A DNA stretch of 64,000 nucleotides from Bimuria novae-zelandiae CBS 107.79 (taxonomy: Eukaryota > Ascomycota > Dothideomycetes > Pleosporales > Didymosphaeriaceae): the NCBI GenBank assembly GCA_010015655.1, contig ML976693.1:476622-540621 (forward strand), read 5' to 3'. Position numbers and translations under genes: made by a program. The stretch's first letter is position 1. Each line of letters opens with the position of its first letter. Under the pieces are notes generated by a model. That model did not search any database, was not told the origin of the DNA, and was given only the letters and a program-made list of their open reading frames with translations. Of this stretch, positions 44,855 to 56,086 are shown piece after piece.

Positions 44855-45325
44855 CCCTTTTATAACATGTTAAGAGAGAAACTTTTAGTACTTAGGAAAG
44901 AGCTAATAGAGTATTTAAATTATAGTTTTATTTAAGTTAGTAAATCTAGCGTAGCTGTGCTAGTGTTATTTGCTAAAAAACCTAGTAATAGACTAAAGTT
45001 TTATATAGACTATTAAGCGCTAAACGCGCTTTTAAAAAAGGACTAGTACTTATTACTATTAATTAGTAAAATACTCTAGTTGCTAGTAAAGGCGAAGTAG
45101 TTTTCTAAGCTAGACATAATTTGGGTATTTTATAAACTCTATATTATAAAAGGAGAAGAGTAGAAGACTACCTTCTAAACCTAATTTAGCTTTTATAAAT
45201 AGCTAGTAGCCTTATTTAGATTAGCGAACGCACCTAGCACATTTTAGTAATATATAAACTAGGTACTAAGGGAGCACCTAGACAAATTCTACTTTATATA
45301 CCTAGATAATATTCTAATCTTTTCC
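44855..45325 (+). pseudogene. Reverse transcriptase remnant of element B
   Basis: Starts PFYNMLREKLLVLRKEL, continues SSVAVLVLFAKKPSNRLKF then YIDY.ALNA, and reaches FYFIYLDNILIFS with YLDN at 45299-45310 in place of YLDD. These are the ordered gypsy RT boxes. Several TAA/TAG codons interrupt the frame. Confidence 0.85.
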
Positions 45326-47365
45326 TTAGGATTAAGAAGAGATTATGTAGAAAAGGTTTACACGGTAATTTAAAAGCTACTAGTTATAGGACTATAGCTT
45401 AATATTAAGAAGTTAGAATTCTGCGTTAAGAAGACTAAATACTTAAGATTTATTATTACTATAGGCAAAGGCGTAAGCATAGACCCTAAAAAAGTTAAAG
45501 CTATTTAGGAGTAGGTAGCACCTACCTTAGTTAAAGAGATATAAAGTTTTATTAAATTTGCAAGTTTTTATTACTAATTTATTAAGAATTTCTCTAATAT
45601 TACGAGCCTCTTTACTAAACTTATTAGAAAAAGCGCGAAGTTTTAGTAAAAATAAAAGTAGTAGCATGCGTTTAACTTTCTAAAAAGAGTCTTTATTATA
45701 GAGCTACTCTTAGCTTACTTTAACCCTAATAAGGACTCTATCCTAGAAGTAGACGCGTTAGGATCTTAGATTAAGAAGTATAGTTTATTAGTAATTTCTA
45801 AATAGAGCTATGTTCTAGGATAAGTATAAATTAAAAACTTTTTATAGCTAAGTACTTATAGACTAATAGCTAAATAACATATATAAACTTAGTACTAGAG
45901 TAAATCTTAGGGGCATACTATAAGTAGGAATAATTAAACTAGACCTAATAGCTTTTAATTTTATAAATCGCGATTAAAGGGCGCGTAATAATATTTATAA
46001 GAGTAAGCCTGTTCTTCCTTAAGCATAAGTATAACGTGGACCCTATAAGACTCTTCTATAATAAAGAGGTAGTCTTAAAGTAAAAGAGGAGAATAGACCT
46101 AATAGGTACTACTTAGAATATAATAGAGAAATTCTATATAGTATTTAACTTTATGCAGACGAAGTTAGCTAACGCGTAGTAAGAATAAAAGGTTTAAATA
46201 AAATATAGCTATAAAGACGCCCTAATTCTAAGGGTTAGAGATAAAGTGTAGTTAAAATATAAGAACTACCTATCTACTTTAAGGTAATTAGAATCTTGCC
46301 TACCTAAGTAATAAGGGGCTATAGATTCTACGCCGTACTAGTAGATACGTAGCTAGTATTTAAATTAAGCTTAAAGGCTTTATTATTCTTAGTAGACTTA
46401 GCTAGGATACGCTTAAATTTAGCAGATACTATCTTTTACTTTTTAGTAAACTAGCTAATATTTATTTTAAGCTTATTAGCTTACTAGCCCTTTTTACCCT
46501 TTAGCTAAGTAAAAATAATCTAAGTAAAGAACTCCTTCTTAGTTATAAAGCACTAGACCTATTAACGCATTAAGCAAGGAATATATAGCTTAGAAAATAA
46601 AACTTATAGATCTAGTATAATAAGTACTATCCTTTACGCACTTAATATAGGAGGTAGCATGCCTACTACAAAAAAAACGTAGTTAACTCCCTTACTTAGG
46701 CCAACTATATATACAAAGGCTAATTACTACAAGTAGTAAATAACCTCCTTAGTAGAAGCTTTATCTTTTATTAAGGGATTAATCTTAAGACTATTAATAG
46801 CCTAAGGGAATTAGCGAAGAACTTAAAAATAAAAGTAAGAAATTTATTTAGTAATAGCTATTTACAGTTTAAAGCTTTAGGGATGCCTCAAGGACACGCG
46901 CGAAGCTAGTAAAGAAGTAAAATTTTATTTTTAAAAAAAAAAAAAAAAAAAAGCTACTAAAAGTAAAGCTACTAGCGCGTTTACTAAACTATAAATTAAG
47001 GAAAACTTTTACGGCGTAGTTAGAATTTTAAAAAAAGGTATAATAATTAATCGCGGAGTAAGGACGTTAAAGAGCTAAGTAAGACGCTTATAAAACTAGA
47101 CTTAAAAGTAAAAGTATAAAATAAGGACTTAAAACACTATAGGCGGGCTTTTGCTACGCAAGTTACGCTAATAAGGAGTATAAATAAGCACGTAACTAAA
47201 AGGATAAGTATAACTTGCTATCTAAGGGACCGTGCTTACTGTTACGCTAGGGCAAATAGTAATTTCTAGCCTAATATCCGGAATACGGCGAACCCTACGA
47301 GTCTAGTAAATTTAGATAAGGAAAATTTTCTCCTCTCCTGCTATACGATTAGAGGGGGGGAGCTA

Positions 47366-47605
47366 TGTTAGAGGCTAGGCTTCTAAAGTACTTAGCTAAG
47401 AAACCTTATAGCCTAAGCCTTAAGCAACTCTAAGAGCTGCTAGGATAACTTTAAAGTATTATAAAATAGACCTAGCCCCTCTAGAGTTAGTTCTCTTACT
47501 TAGAAGCTATATATATAGCGTAGGAAGGAGCTACTTAAACTCCTTATTAAATTTATCTGTATTCTTCTGGCACCTCAGGTCCCCCGGGCCCAAAGCCCCC
47601 TTACA
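47366..47605 (+). repeat. 3' LTR of gypsy element B
   Basis: 240 bp, TGTTAGAGGC to CCCTTACA, less mutated than the 5' LTR (retains GGTCCCCCGGGCCCAAAGCC). Confidence 0.88.
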
Positions 47606-47610
47606 TGTTA

Positions 47611-48072
47611 TGCTATCTTATTAAAATTAATCCTAGCCTACTAAGAGCTATCTCTCTACCCCTTATAGCCCTTATAATCTTTTTATAGCTTAGCGACAGC
47701 TCTATAAGGATAAGAGATGCAGTCGTAAGACTTACTAGCTCTTTTAAAAAGTAGGTAAGGTACTTGCAACTGTAAATATATAAATAGTAAAGTAAAAAAA
47801 AAAATAAAAAACTTTATAATTAACTTAAGGCTCTTAAGCCTTAGTAGCTGTAAAATAGAGTTCGTGTAAACCTAAATTAACGCTTTATAGATATAAAAGT
47901 AATTATAGTAGTAGTATAGGCTTTTGCTCTTTTAGAGTTATAAAATAATAGTAACGCTATAATAAAAGTAGTAGAGAAAGCAGTAGCTAAAGCAGTAGCT
48001 TAAACTCTATAGTCTATGTGTATAGAGTGGCAATTGTAGGGTAGTTAATAGAAATAAATACGATTTCTGAGA
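47611..48072 (+). pseudogene. pogo-like transposase, 3' part
   Basis: Resumes the pogo-like element after gypsy B. Strongly RIP-mutated; near 47920 the reading FALLELQNNSNAIIKVVEKA looks like the charged helical tail of such transposases. Assigned mainly by position between element B and the right TIR. Confidence 0.55.
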
Positions 48073-48134
48073 GATGGCTGATTTCTAGGGGGTGGCTCGA
48101 AACCCCGGGTGGCTCGGAACCCTGTACGCTAGCT
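48073..48134 (-). repeat. Right terminal inverted repeat of the pogo-like element
   Basis: Contains GGCTCGAAACCCCGGGTGGC and ends CCCTGTACGCTAGCT, inverse of the left end at 33749, followed by TA. Confidence 0.85.
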
Positions 48135-48136
48135 TA

Positions 48137-48420
48137 TTTGGACCCTCTTTTCGTTTCTGTGGGGGCGTGTTTGAGAGGCAAGGAGGATGGATCACACGAA
48201 CCCAGTCCCACCGCGTCAACTCGTTCAACTCTTCATTTCTCTATGCTCGAAAGTGTGCAGAGTTGGCCAGCGTTTCCAAATGCACGCATTCGTTTTTGAT
48301 GCGTACGTCGTACACTGCGTTTGTGTAACGTACGAACCGTACCAGAGCTGTCGTGCGCATACCTGCGTAGTTGATTTAGCAGATTCGTTAACGCTACGTA
48401 ACACAAAGTCGCGTGTATAG
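48137..48420. other. Unmutated GC-normal host island
   Basis: About 280 bp of normal composition directly right of the pogo-like element; continues the host sequence left of 33747. No gene is supported (the open frames here start at non-ATG codons in the TIR or are short). Confidence 0.6.
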
Positions 48421-48725
48421 CAAAAGCACTATAAGGGGTGTTTAAGGATGCTATCTAATACTAAAAGTAGCTAGTTACACTAAAAAATCTATAAATCTAT
48501 ATATATTACTATCTGCTATGACCTAGGATCGTAAGCTTATAATATTACTTAATTATTTAGCCTCAAAATCTATTCCCCTATTATATTATTAATATATCTT
48601 TAAAAAATACTTTATAATTTTATAACGTATTGCTTTTAAAGTTTATAGTTATAAGCTTAAGCCTTTACCTTAAATAGTGTTCTTAGTACACTAATATCTT
48701 ATTTCATAGTATTTTATTAACTTAA
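48421..48725. other. AT-rich RIP-type sequence, unassigned
   Basis: TpA-rich, stop-riddled in all frames; no element end recognised. Confidence 0.5.
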
Positions 48726-49113
48726 GAATGTATCGGCGCAGGTCACTCAAAGGATCGATGTTGGCGTATCTCCTAGCAGAGGCATGTGGGAGTGCGTGTA
48801 TAAGAATGTAGCCTCGAATGAATTAAGTGCCTATAGGCCTGGTACGAAAGGATACAGAAAAGGTACTGAACTACAAAGGCCCCAAGCTTCTCTAAATACA
48901 CCTCTTCCCAGATGGCTAGCTAGCACATAACTGCCATAGGTTGACCGTCGGTCTGATGGATCCGAAATAGGTCCGAATCGGATCCGTAGTTCCCCATCGG
49001 TCTGATAGATCCGAAATTGGTCCGATACGGATGAGTGTCGGTTTTCGGATGATCTCGAATCCTGTCTTGACTGGCCAAGGGTTCTCGTGTCGACGAGCGA
49101 TTGTTCCTGTTAC
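48726..49113 (+). repeat. Long inverted repeat, left arm (388 bp, not RIP-mutated)
   Basis: Starts GAATGTATCGGCGCAGGTCA and ends GAGCGATTGTTCCTGTTAC. Its reverse complement lies at 52500-52838 with only scattered differences. The left arm is 49 bp longer because a GGTCTGAT.GATCCGAAAT unit is duplicated near 48950-49030. Confidence 0.9.
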
Positions 49114-49173
49114 AAAGAAGGGTAAATAAAGAGCTCTTGATATATTTATTAATTCGTTAGTATTTTGGGCTTC

Positions 49174-49607
49174 TGTTAAGTTCCTAAGGGATAGCTGGTC
49201 CCTATAGAACTAAGGTTAGTTCTCGGGTAAGAGTACTAGTAAGACAAAGAAGGGGTTATTAATAGCTCGCGCGTATTAATAAGATATTAGTATTAAAAAT
49301 AATATATAGTTATAAAGGAAACAATAATATTTAAGTATAATTTAAATAGTAAACTAATTAACGAAGTTAAACATAAAGATATAAAGTCTATCTTTAACGT
49401 TCTTATATATAAGTCCCGTTCTATAGATCCTAAAGCCCTAGTTTATCGTAAGGTCCCAAATGCTAAGATAGTTCTAGGACTTCTAATATTTCTAGAACAC
49501 GTGACTTATTACGTAATTTATAACTAAGTTAGGAATCTAGGCTTAGGCGTATAGATAAGTGCTAATACCCCGCTATCCGTTTTATTAGATCTTAATAGAT
49601 TTTAATA
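49174..49607 (-). repeat. LTR of a second gypsy A copy
   Basis: 434 bp, TGTTAAG to TTTAATA, matching 35185-35621. The adjacent TTAGCTCTCCTTTTTAGAC is the mutated reverse-complement polypurine tract. Confidence 0.82.
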
Positions 49608-49881
49608 TTAGCTCTCCTTTTTAGACTTAATATTCTTAAAAGTTAACTACCTATAAAGCCGCTTTCTTAATCCACCTAATACTATTATCTATAAGCTAAT
49701 TATCTTAAATAAAACTATATATTTACTATAGTCGCGTGTTTATACTACGCTAAAAAGTAGTTACCCTAATATTTATTATTACTACATGTAAAGTGCATAA
49801 ATTATATTTAGTATAGTAATTAAAAGTGTAAGTTAGAGGAGATTCCTTTATTAGATTATTTAAAAATAAATACTAGGTTAG
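49608..49881 (-). mobile_element. Truncated 3' internal end of a second gypsy A copy
   Basis: Parallels 35622-35890 closely (GCTAATTATCTTAA, TATTTAGTATAGTAATTAAAA, AGAGGAGATT). The match stops at 49881 where another LTR begins. Confidence 0.75.
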
Positions 49882-50043
49882 TGTAAGGGACTGGGTGCTC
49901 AAGGAGCTAAAGGTACTAAAAGAATACTTATAAATTTAATAGAAAGTCTAAAGTTAAGTTTAAGTGTTAAACTTATATATCCAGGGTTTACATAACTAAG
50001 AGTTAAGGATTTAAGGTAATAACTAGGCGTAGCCTTTTATATA
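49882..50043 (-). repeat. Probable LTR related to the element B family, reverse orientation
   Basis: Starts TGTAAGGGACTGGGTGC; AAGAATACTTATAAATTTAA matches the reverse complement of the element B LTR end. It is followed by a reverse-complement polypurine tract CCTCCCTTTTCTTTATT, giving about 162 bp. The partner LTR was not found. Confidence 0.55.
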
Positions 50044-52499
50044 CCTCCCTTTTCTTTATTAGGGATAAAGAAAAATCTCTAAGTTTTATCTTACTATATA
50101 GCTTCGTAGTTATTTTATTATCTACTTATAATATCTTTACTATTATAAACCTTTACTAGTTCTATTCTCGCGTTTTTAATTTTATATTTTTCTATAAGTA
50201 GTTACTATAGTAGTGTGTTCACGCTAGTGCGCTTACTTATTATTATATATATAAAATCGCTTTTTACCTTGCTTTTAAACCTTACTCTTTTAAACTTTTT
50301 TTTTTTTAATTTCGTGCACTATAACGTCTTACTTTTAGCCTAATCTTTTCTTACTTTATAATATAATTCCTCTCCTTATTCTAATATAATAGTTAGCCCT
50401 TTACGTAATACTTACTTAATAAGGGCTCTTAAGCGTGAAAGGCATGCTATTAATTCTAATAGTAAAATTAAAAAAGTCTTGTTTTTATTACAATTACTTA
50501 GCTACTAACTTAAAAAGACTAAGCTTTTTAAAAAATAAAGCTACCATTTCTAACGATAGTACAATTCTCCTTAGCTAGCTTATTAAAAAGTTTAGTCCTT
50601 TTAAAACTCGAAAAGTAAGTTCTAGACCCTTTTTTATACTTTTTTTTTCCTTCTTTTTATCTTCCACCTTAGTTGCTTACTTTTTTAACCTCCTTTTTAG
50701 TTTTTTATTAGACTAAGTATGTGCACTTGCTAACTTAACAAGCTTAGCTTTAAAGGCCTAATCTTGCTATACACGATAATTAAGCGCTAATATATTAATT
50801 ATATTACTTATAAACGTGTCGATTAGTAGGTGCTAGCGGGCAAAATAGTGTCCTATAAGAAGTGCAGTACCTATAAGCCTATTAGCAATACTAGATAAGT
50901 ATACTTAGTCTAAATTATTCTAAATAACTTTAAGGTAAACTCTACTAACTACTTTCCCCATCTAGATTTAGTCTGCCCTTAACAAAGTTAGCTATGAAAA
51001 GTTTACTAATATTATAATTATTAATATAGGCTATCTTACAAATAAAGTTTTAAAAAGTAGCTAAGAGTAAAAACCTTTTCTTATTAACCTTAATACGTTC
51101 CATTCTACTCGTAAAATTATTATTATTAATTACTATACCTTCTTTAGGAGTAAGACTACTATTACTTTAGGCTATATTACTACTTCCTCTAAAACTATTT
51201 GGCTCTTAGAGTATATTACTATTATAGTTAAGCAGACTTTTAATCTTCTTTAAGTTTATACTACTAACTTTAAGATATTTTATTAAAAGTATAAAAACAC
51301 TTCTATAAGTTCCTTTTAGATATTAAAGTTATATTTTAAGACTAACATTATATAGTGCTCTAGTAAGTGTATAGTAGTAGATTAGGGTATTATAATAGAT
51401 ACTTTTTTTAGTAATAGATAATGTTCTCGCGGGAGCTAATATGTCGACTTAAGCCTACTAAGACTTACGCTAGTAGCTTTAGGCTATTATAATTAAAAAG
51501 TACTTAAGTAAGGAGAAAAATAGCTTCCCTAACTTTAGTAGTATATTAGATAGCAAAGAAGAAGACTTAGATATTATTAAAAAGGATTTTACTATTCCTT
51601 TAGTAGCTAAAGATACCTCTCTTACCTAGTTCTTCTCTCCTTCTTATATTCCCCTGATTGTCCCTAGTAGTTCTAAGGGTTTTTTAAGTTACTTTTTTAG
51701 GATCCCTTCTTAACTTCCTTTCTTAAGTAGATAAGATTACTTATACCTCCTTTTAGCCTAATTTTTAGCCTTGCCTAATACTTAACTTTATTTCTTAATA
51801 ATATTATTCTTACCTTTATCTTAGATACCTTTATCTAGCTAAATTTTTTAGCTTAGTAAGGCAGGCATCGTAGAACCTCCTTTAAGCCCTAATAGAAACT
51901 AATTTAGAGGATATGGCGATAAAATCCTATTAAAAGTTTTTGATTATAATTCTAATATAGCTTAGCAAACTTCTTTTAATAGTCTAACGTAATAGCTTAA
52001 TTAAAGTTCTTATAAGGTTCTTATGTTGTTTAAGAGTAGGTTTTTTACCATAATAAATATTCTACTCTCTTATCTTTATAGGACTAACGTTTTCTATATA
52101 TATTAACTATACTGTACTTTTCCTCTCTCTCTTTTATTACAATTGCTTTAGGCTAAGCGTTATTAGTAATTTAGCTAAAGAGAGGATTTAATAAGGCTAA
52201 CTTTAGCCTGTTATATAGAACCTTAGGTGCATATTTAGCGGGATATCTAGTTCTACTATGTAAGAGTTTATTACCTTCCTTATAGTAAACTTTTTTTACT
52301 TTTAGTTAAGCTTCTTGCTTAGACGCTAGTTTTAGAGGTAGTTTTTATTTTTTTTAGTTATATTTTATTTTCTTCTTTTAAGATTAAAGCATTTTTATGT
52401 TAACAGGTTACTAGGCACTCTTATTCTTATTAGGATATTATTATTTTTACCTAGGTAAAGTTAAAACTATTTTTAAACTTTTTTATTATTATCTTCGCT
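50044..52499. other. RIP-degraded transposon sequence inside the inverted-repeat structure
   Basis: Very AT-rich, no open frames of note. Probably the internal part of the element whose LTR is at 49882, but no domain could be read. Confidence 0.5.
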
Positions 52500-52838
52500 G
52501 TAACAGGAACAATCGCTCGTCGACACGAGAACCCTTGGCCAGTCAAGACAGGATTCGAGATCATCCGAAAACCGACACTCATCCGTATCGGACCTATTTC
52601 GGATCCATCAGACCGACGGTCAACCTATGGCAGTTATGTGCTAGCTAGCCATCTGGGAAGAGGTGTATTTAGAGGAGCTTGGGGCCTTTGTAGTTCAGTA
52701 CCTTTTCCGTATCCTTTCGTACCAGGCCTATAGGCACTTAATTCATTCGAGGCTACATTCTTATACACGCACTCCCATATGCCTCTGCTAGGAGATACGC
52801 CAACATTGATCCTTTAAGTGACCTGCGCCGATACATTC
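52500..52838 (-). repeat. Long inverted repeat, right arm (339 bp, not RIP-mutated)
   Basis: Starts GTAACAGGAACAATCGCTCG and ends CCTGCGCCGATACATTC; reverse complement of 48726-49113 apart from the 49-bp duplication. Outer flanks (left CTTAA, right GCGGT) show no target duplication. Confidence 0.9.
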
Positions 52839-53667
52839 GCGGTCTTTTCTACGTTAGTTTTAAGCTCTAAGGCTAATTTCTATGCCCTGAAGTTCTTAAT
52901 TAGTTTAATATTCTAACTATAGGATAAAAAATAGGGTAAATTTTATTAATATAGCTTTTCGCCCTTTAATAGCTGTCTAGGCTATAGGAAGCTACTTTAT
53001 CTAATTATATTATTACTAATTATACTACGCCTAGAGGTAGGCTTTAAGGATAGAGTTTATTTATTCTCTCTACCTATTTATTCCTAGGTGCTTTGCTATA
53101 GATAGTCTTTAGTTAATACCTAATTATTTATAGAGCGTAGTCTAAAATTTGCTTATAAACTATCCCCCGCGGTCTAATATAATAGAGAAGGGAAAGAAGT
53201 TGTCTACTACCTAGTAATTAAAGAATACTATCGTAACTATAGGTATATTAAAATTTAAGAGACTATTAAACTTAGGGTCCTTACTAAATCTATTTATAAT
53301 TATTATAATATTCGTGCAATCATCGCTCTTAGGTAGGATAATAATAAAGTCTATTATAATATTCTTCTATTCTTATTTAAGTAGTAATAAGGGCTTTAGC
53401 AGATCCTGTTTTGCTGTTTTTTATAGTTTAGTTCTTCTATAAATATTATAGTTTTTAATATACTACCTTGCTTAGTTAGATATACCTAAGAAGAAGTAGT
53501 CTTAAGTAAAAATCTTATAAGCATTTTCTTTTTTTAAATATTTTAAAACTAAAGAACTATACACGACTACTATTAGCTTTATTAATAAAAGTTTTAATTT
53601 TAGTACCTATTATCTTAACCTATAGTATAGGTATCCTTAGTTATCTATACTGTCGCAGAAGCTCGCA

Positions 53668-53740
53668 GGCTCCTGGCTAGAACTTTGTTATACAAGCTAG
53701 GATTAAGCTAAGTAGCTAAGCAGCCGAGCACGTAATCCCC
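53668..53740 (+). repeat. Dispersed direct repeat, copy 1
   Basis: GGCTCCTGGCTAGAACTTTG.. to GTAATCCCC; the second, more mutated copy is at 55451-55515. The pair could be LTR remnants of a 1.8-kb element; TG start at 53651 supports this weakly. Confidence 0.6.
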
Positions 53741-54607
53741 TTAACTTTATAAATGGCTAAGCATTTTAGTAAAATTTTTACTTTTTAATAGACTTTATTT
53801 ATAAACTCCTTAATTACTATAACTATACGCTATAGTTATAAGCCTAGTAATTTTATAATACTTTATAATATACTTGCCTAATACTAGTTAATTATTATAG
53901 TAGTAAACTATTTCTTACTCTTTATTATCCTTACGCTTATGTCTGAAACCTTATATCTTATAATAGAGCTAGACTATATAATAACTACTATAAAGCTCCT
54001 AGTAAGTAACTAATATATAAATTATAATTTATTCTTACTTTAGTACGCATAGCTTAAGTACCTCGTAAAAATTTAAAGGATATAAAATTATACTAACTTT
54101 AAAGCTCTTAAGTAGATATATATACACGACTAGGTTTTAGAGTTACTAGACCTAAATACTAAGGGAGAGTTTTATATATAATAGCTTAAGTACTATAACC
54201 TAGAGTCTACTATTTATAGTTAGCTTATAATAAAATTCTAGACGTTCTAAAACTAGGTTTATACTATAACTAATTTATAAAATCTAGAACTTATAATATT
54301 ATAATTAAATAAGTAGTAGACGCTATAGCCGCTAATTAGAAAACTAAAGAATAATTTTTATCTAAGTAATAATAATAAGAAAAAGTAGGTACGACATACA
54401 TATAGAAAGGTCACCCTACGCCCACAGAGCGGCAGAACAACAGACATAACTAAATAACTATCCGAATGAAACCGCGCACACGCTAATGATATACTTTTAA
54501 ATCTCTTAAAAATAAAGGGTACGCTACTAATAAAGGATTTTTTATACTTAGTATTATAATATAACTATAAGTAGGCTTAAAGGGAGCTTAATAACCTATT
54601 ATAACTA

Positions 54608-54661
54608 GGCGTAGTAGTAATTTTATTTCTAGAAGGCGTAGTAGTAATTTTATTTCTAGAA
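54608..54661 (+). repeat. 27-bp perfect tandem duplication
   Basis: Two identical units beginning GGCGTAGTAGTAATTTTATT. Confidence 0.9.
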
Positions 54662-55080
54662 GGATATGCTCGCTGGCTCGCATAGCTTAGCTAAATAACT
54701 AAGCACGCAGGCATGTACGCTACGCTTAGAGGGCGCACTCTTAATGCGAGCTATAAGTGCCTATATAGAGCAAATAGCTAGTATTAATAGAAGCCTATAG
54801 AGTGTAACCACTTATAGTACGCGCTTTAGGAAGAAGCTTCTTTTAAGCTTAATAATAAGCTTATAAGTAAGGAGATTAGTAAAATTAAAAGCTAAATTTA
54901 AAAGAGGTAATAAAAAGTGTTATTAACTAAGCTTTAAATATAAACGAGAAGTAGTAGACTCTTCTTTAGTTTTTTTTTTGGGAATATTAAAGTATAAATT
55001 ATAGTAAGCTTATAGATAAGTAAGGTTTTACTAGCTAAGCGCTATAATTTTATAGCTACCTATTTTATATATATATATAT

Positions 55081-55275
55081 AGGTACTCGCGCGAGTTACG
55101 TTATAAATAAATAATTATTTTTAAATATTTATTAAGCTTTATAGTAGAAGTATCCTACTTATATTTTTTTATTTTTTTAGGTACTCGTGCGGGTCACGTT
55201 ATAAGTAGATAGTTACTTTTAAATATTTATTAAAGCTTTATAGTAAAAGTACGCTGCTTCTCTTTTATCTATCTT
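55081..55275 (+). repeat. Tandem repeat of about 98 bp, two copies
   Basis: Copy 1 55081-55178 (AGGTACTCGCGCGAGTTACG), copy 2 from 55179 (AGGTACTCGTGCGGGTCACG). Both continue TTTTTAAATATTTATTAA and TTTATAGTA.AAGTA. Confidence 0.85.
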
Positions 55276-55450
55276 TTTTTTTTAACTTTATATAAACTAG
55301 TTACCTAGACTAATTACCTAGTATACTAGAGATCTAAGCTAGACGCTTTTTAAGCTCTACGCGCAAGTTTACTACCTTTTATATTTTAACTTACTACTTA
55401 ACTCTTTTTACTATACTTTAAGAGCTAAAAAGTATATTATAAATACTTAC

Positions 55451-55515
55451 TAGCTCCTAGCTAGAACTTTATTATATAAGCTAGGATTAAGCTAAGTAAC
55501 TAAGTATGTAATCCA
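55451..55515 (+). repeat. Dispersed direct repeat, copy 2
   Basis: More RIP-mutated copy of 53668-53740 (GCTAGGATTAAGCTAAGTA is shared exactly). Confidence 0.6.
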
Positions 55516-56086
55516 TTTAAACTTAGTATTATAAAATAAGTTAAATAAGGAAATAACAAAATTAATATTTATATACTAAAATAACTAAGCGTGTTTAAAA
55601 ATATGTAAATTATTTATTTTAAATAATTGCTACGTAGCGGGCGGCATGCGTAGTAAGTTAAATAAAATACAACTTTTGAACTATATTTTATAAATTTTAT
55701 AAAGTTAAAATTATTATTAATAGGGGCTGTGCGTTTTAGCATACTTATATATATATATATATATTTAAAAAAAAAAGTTATATTTTAGCTAGTAATTAAT
55801 AATTACTAACATTGTAACGCAGGTCCTAGTGTTTTAGTAATTAATTATCTAATTGGCTATTAAGAGGTGGCCCGTGTGCGGGCGATGTTGCCGGTGCAAG
55901 GGATAGGATTTCGCTCAGCATGCCGTACAATGGGTGGAAAAAAGTGGACCATCGCTCACGTGAACTGCCAAGGCGCTAGTTATCTTATCGATAAGGGCAC
56001 CTGGTCCGTGCCTTAGCTCCAAACTGAACACCAGGACTCTATCACCACCTCGTATATAGCGATTTTTTTCGCCAACAACACCTATT

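Larger units (their letters stand above)
42368..47605 (+). mobile_element. Ty3/gypsy LTR retrotransposon B, RIP-inactivated, 5.24 kb
   Basis: LTRs 42368-42606 and 47366-47605 (239/240 bp) start TGTTAGAGGC and end CTTATA or CTTACA. TSD TGTTA is perfect at 42363-42367 and 47606-47610. A polypurine tract (AGAGGGGGGGAGC, 47351-47363) precedes the right LTR, so it reads left to right. Internal 4.76 kb contain gag and RT remnants on plus. The element sits 6 bp right of element A's TSD, inside the pogo-like transposon. Confidence 0.88.
33749..48134 (+). mobile_element. pogo/Fot1-like DNA transposon, split by two nested gypsy elements
   Basis: Left end AGCTAGCGTACAGGGTTCCG at 33749; the right end at 48134 is its inverted copy. 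About 60-70 bp of imperfect terminal inverted repeat are visible on each side, both flanked by TA (33747-33748 and 48135-48136). Subtracting gypsy A plus its TSD (7357 bp) and gypsy B plus its TSD (5243 bp) from 14386 leaves 1786 bp, a normal Fot1-like length. Transposase remnants run on the plus strand at both ends. Because the outer 10 bp with TA also form a palindrome, the true end could instead be CAGGG at 33759/48124, also next to TA. Confidence 0.85.
52839..55861. other. RIP-degraded AT-rich stretch with several small repeats
   Basis: Three kb without readable genes. It holds a repeat pair (53668-53740 and 55451-55515), a 27-bp tandem pair (54608-54661), a ~98-bp tandem pair (55081-55275) and one small normal-composition patch at about 54385-54490. 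Presumably old retroelements. Confidence 0.5.

Noticed and set aside
48092..48328. 78-codon plus-strand frame
   Set aside because: Begins with GTG inside the TIR of the pogo-like element and has no recognisable protein features.
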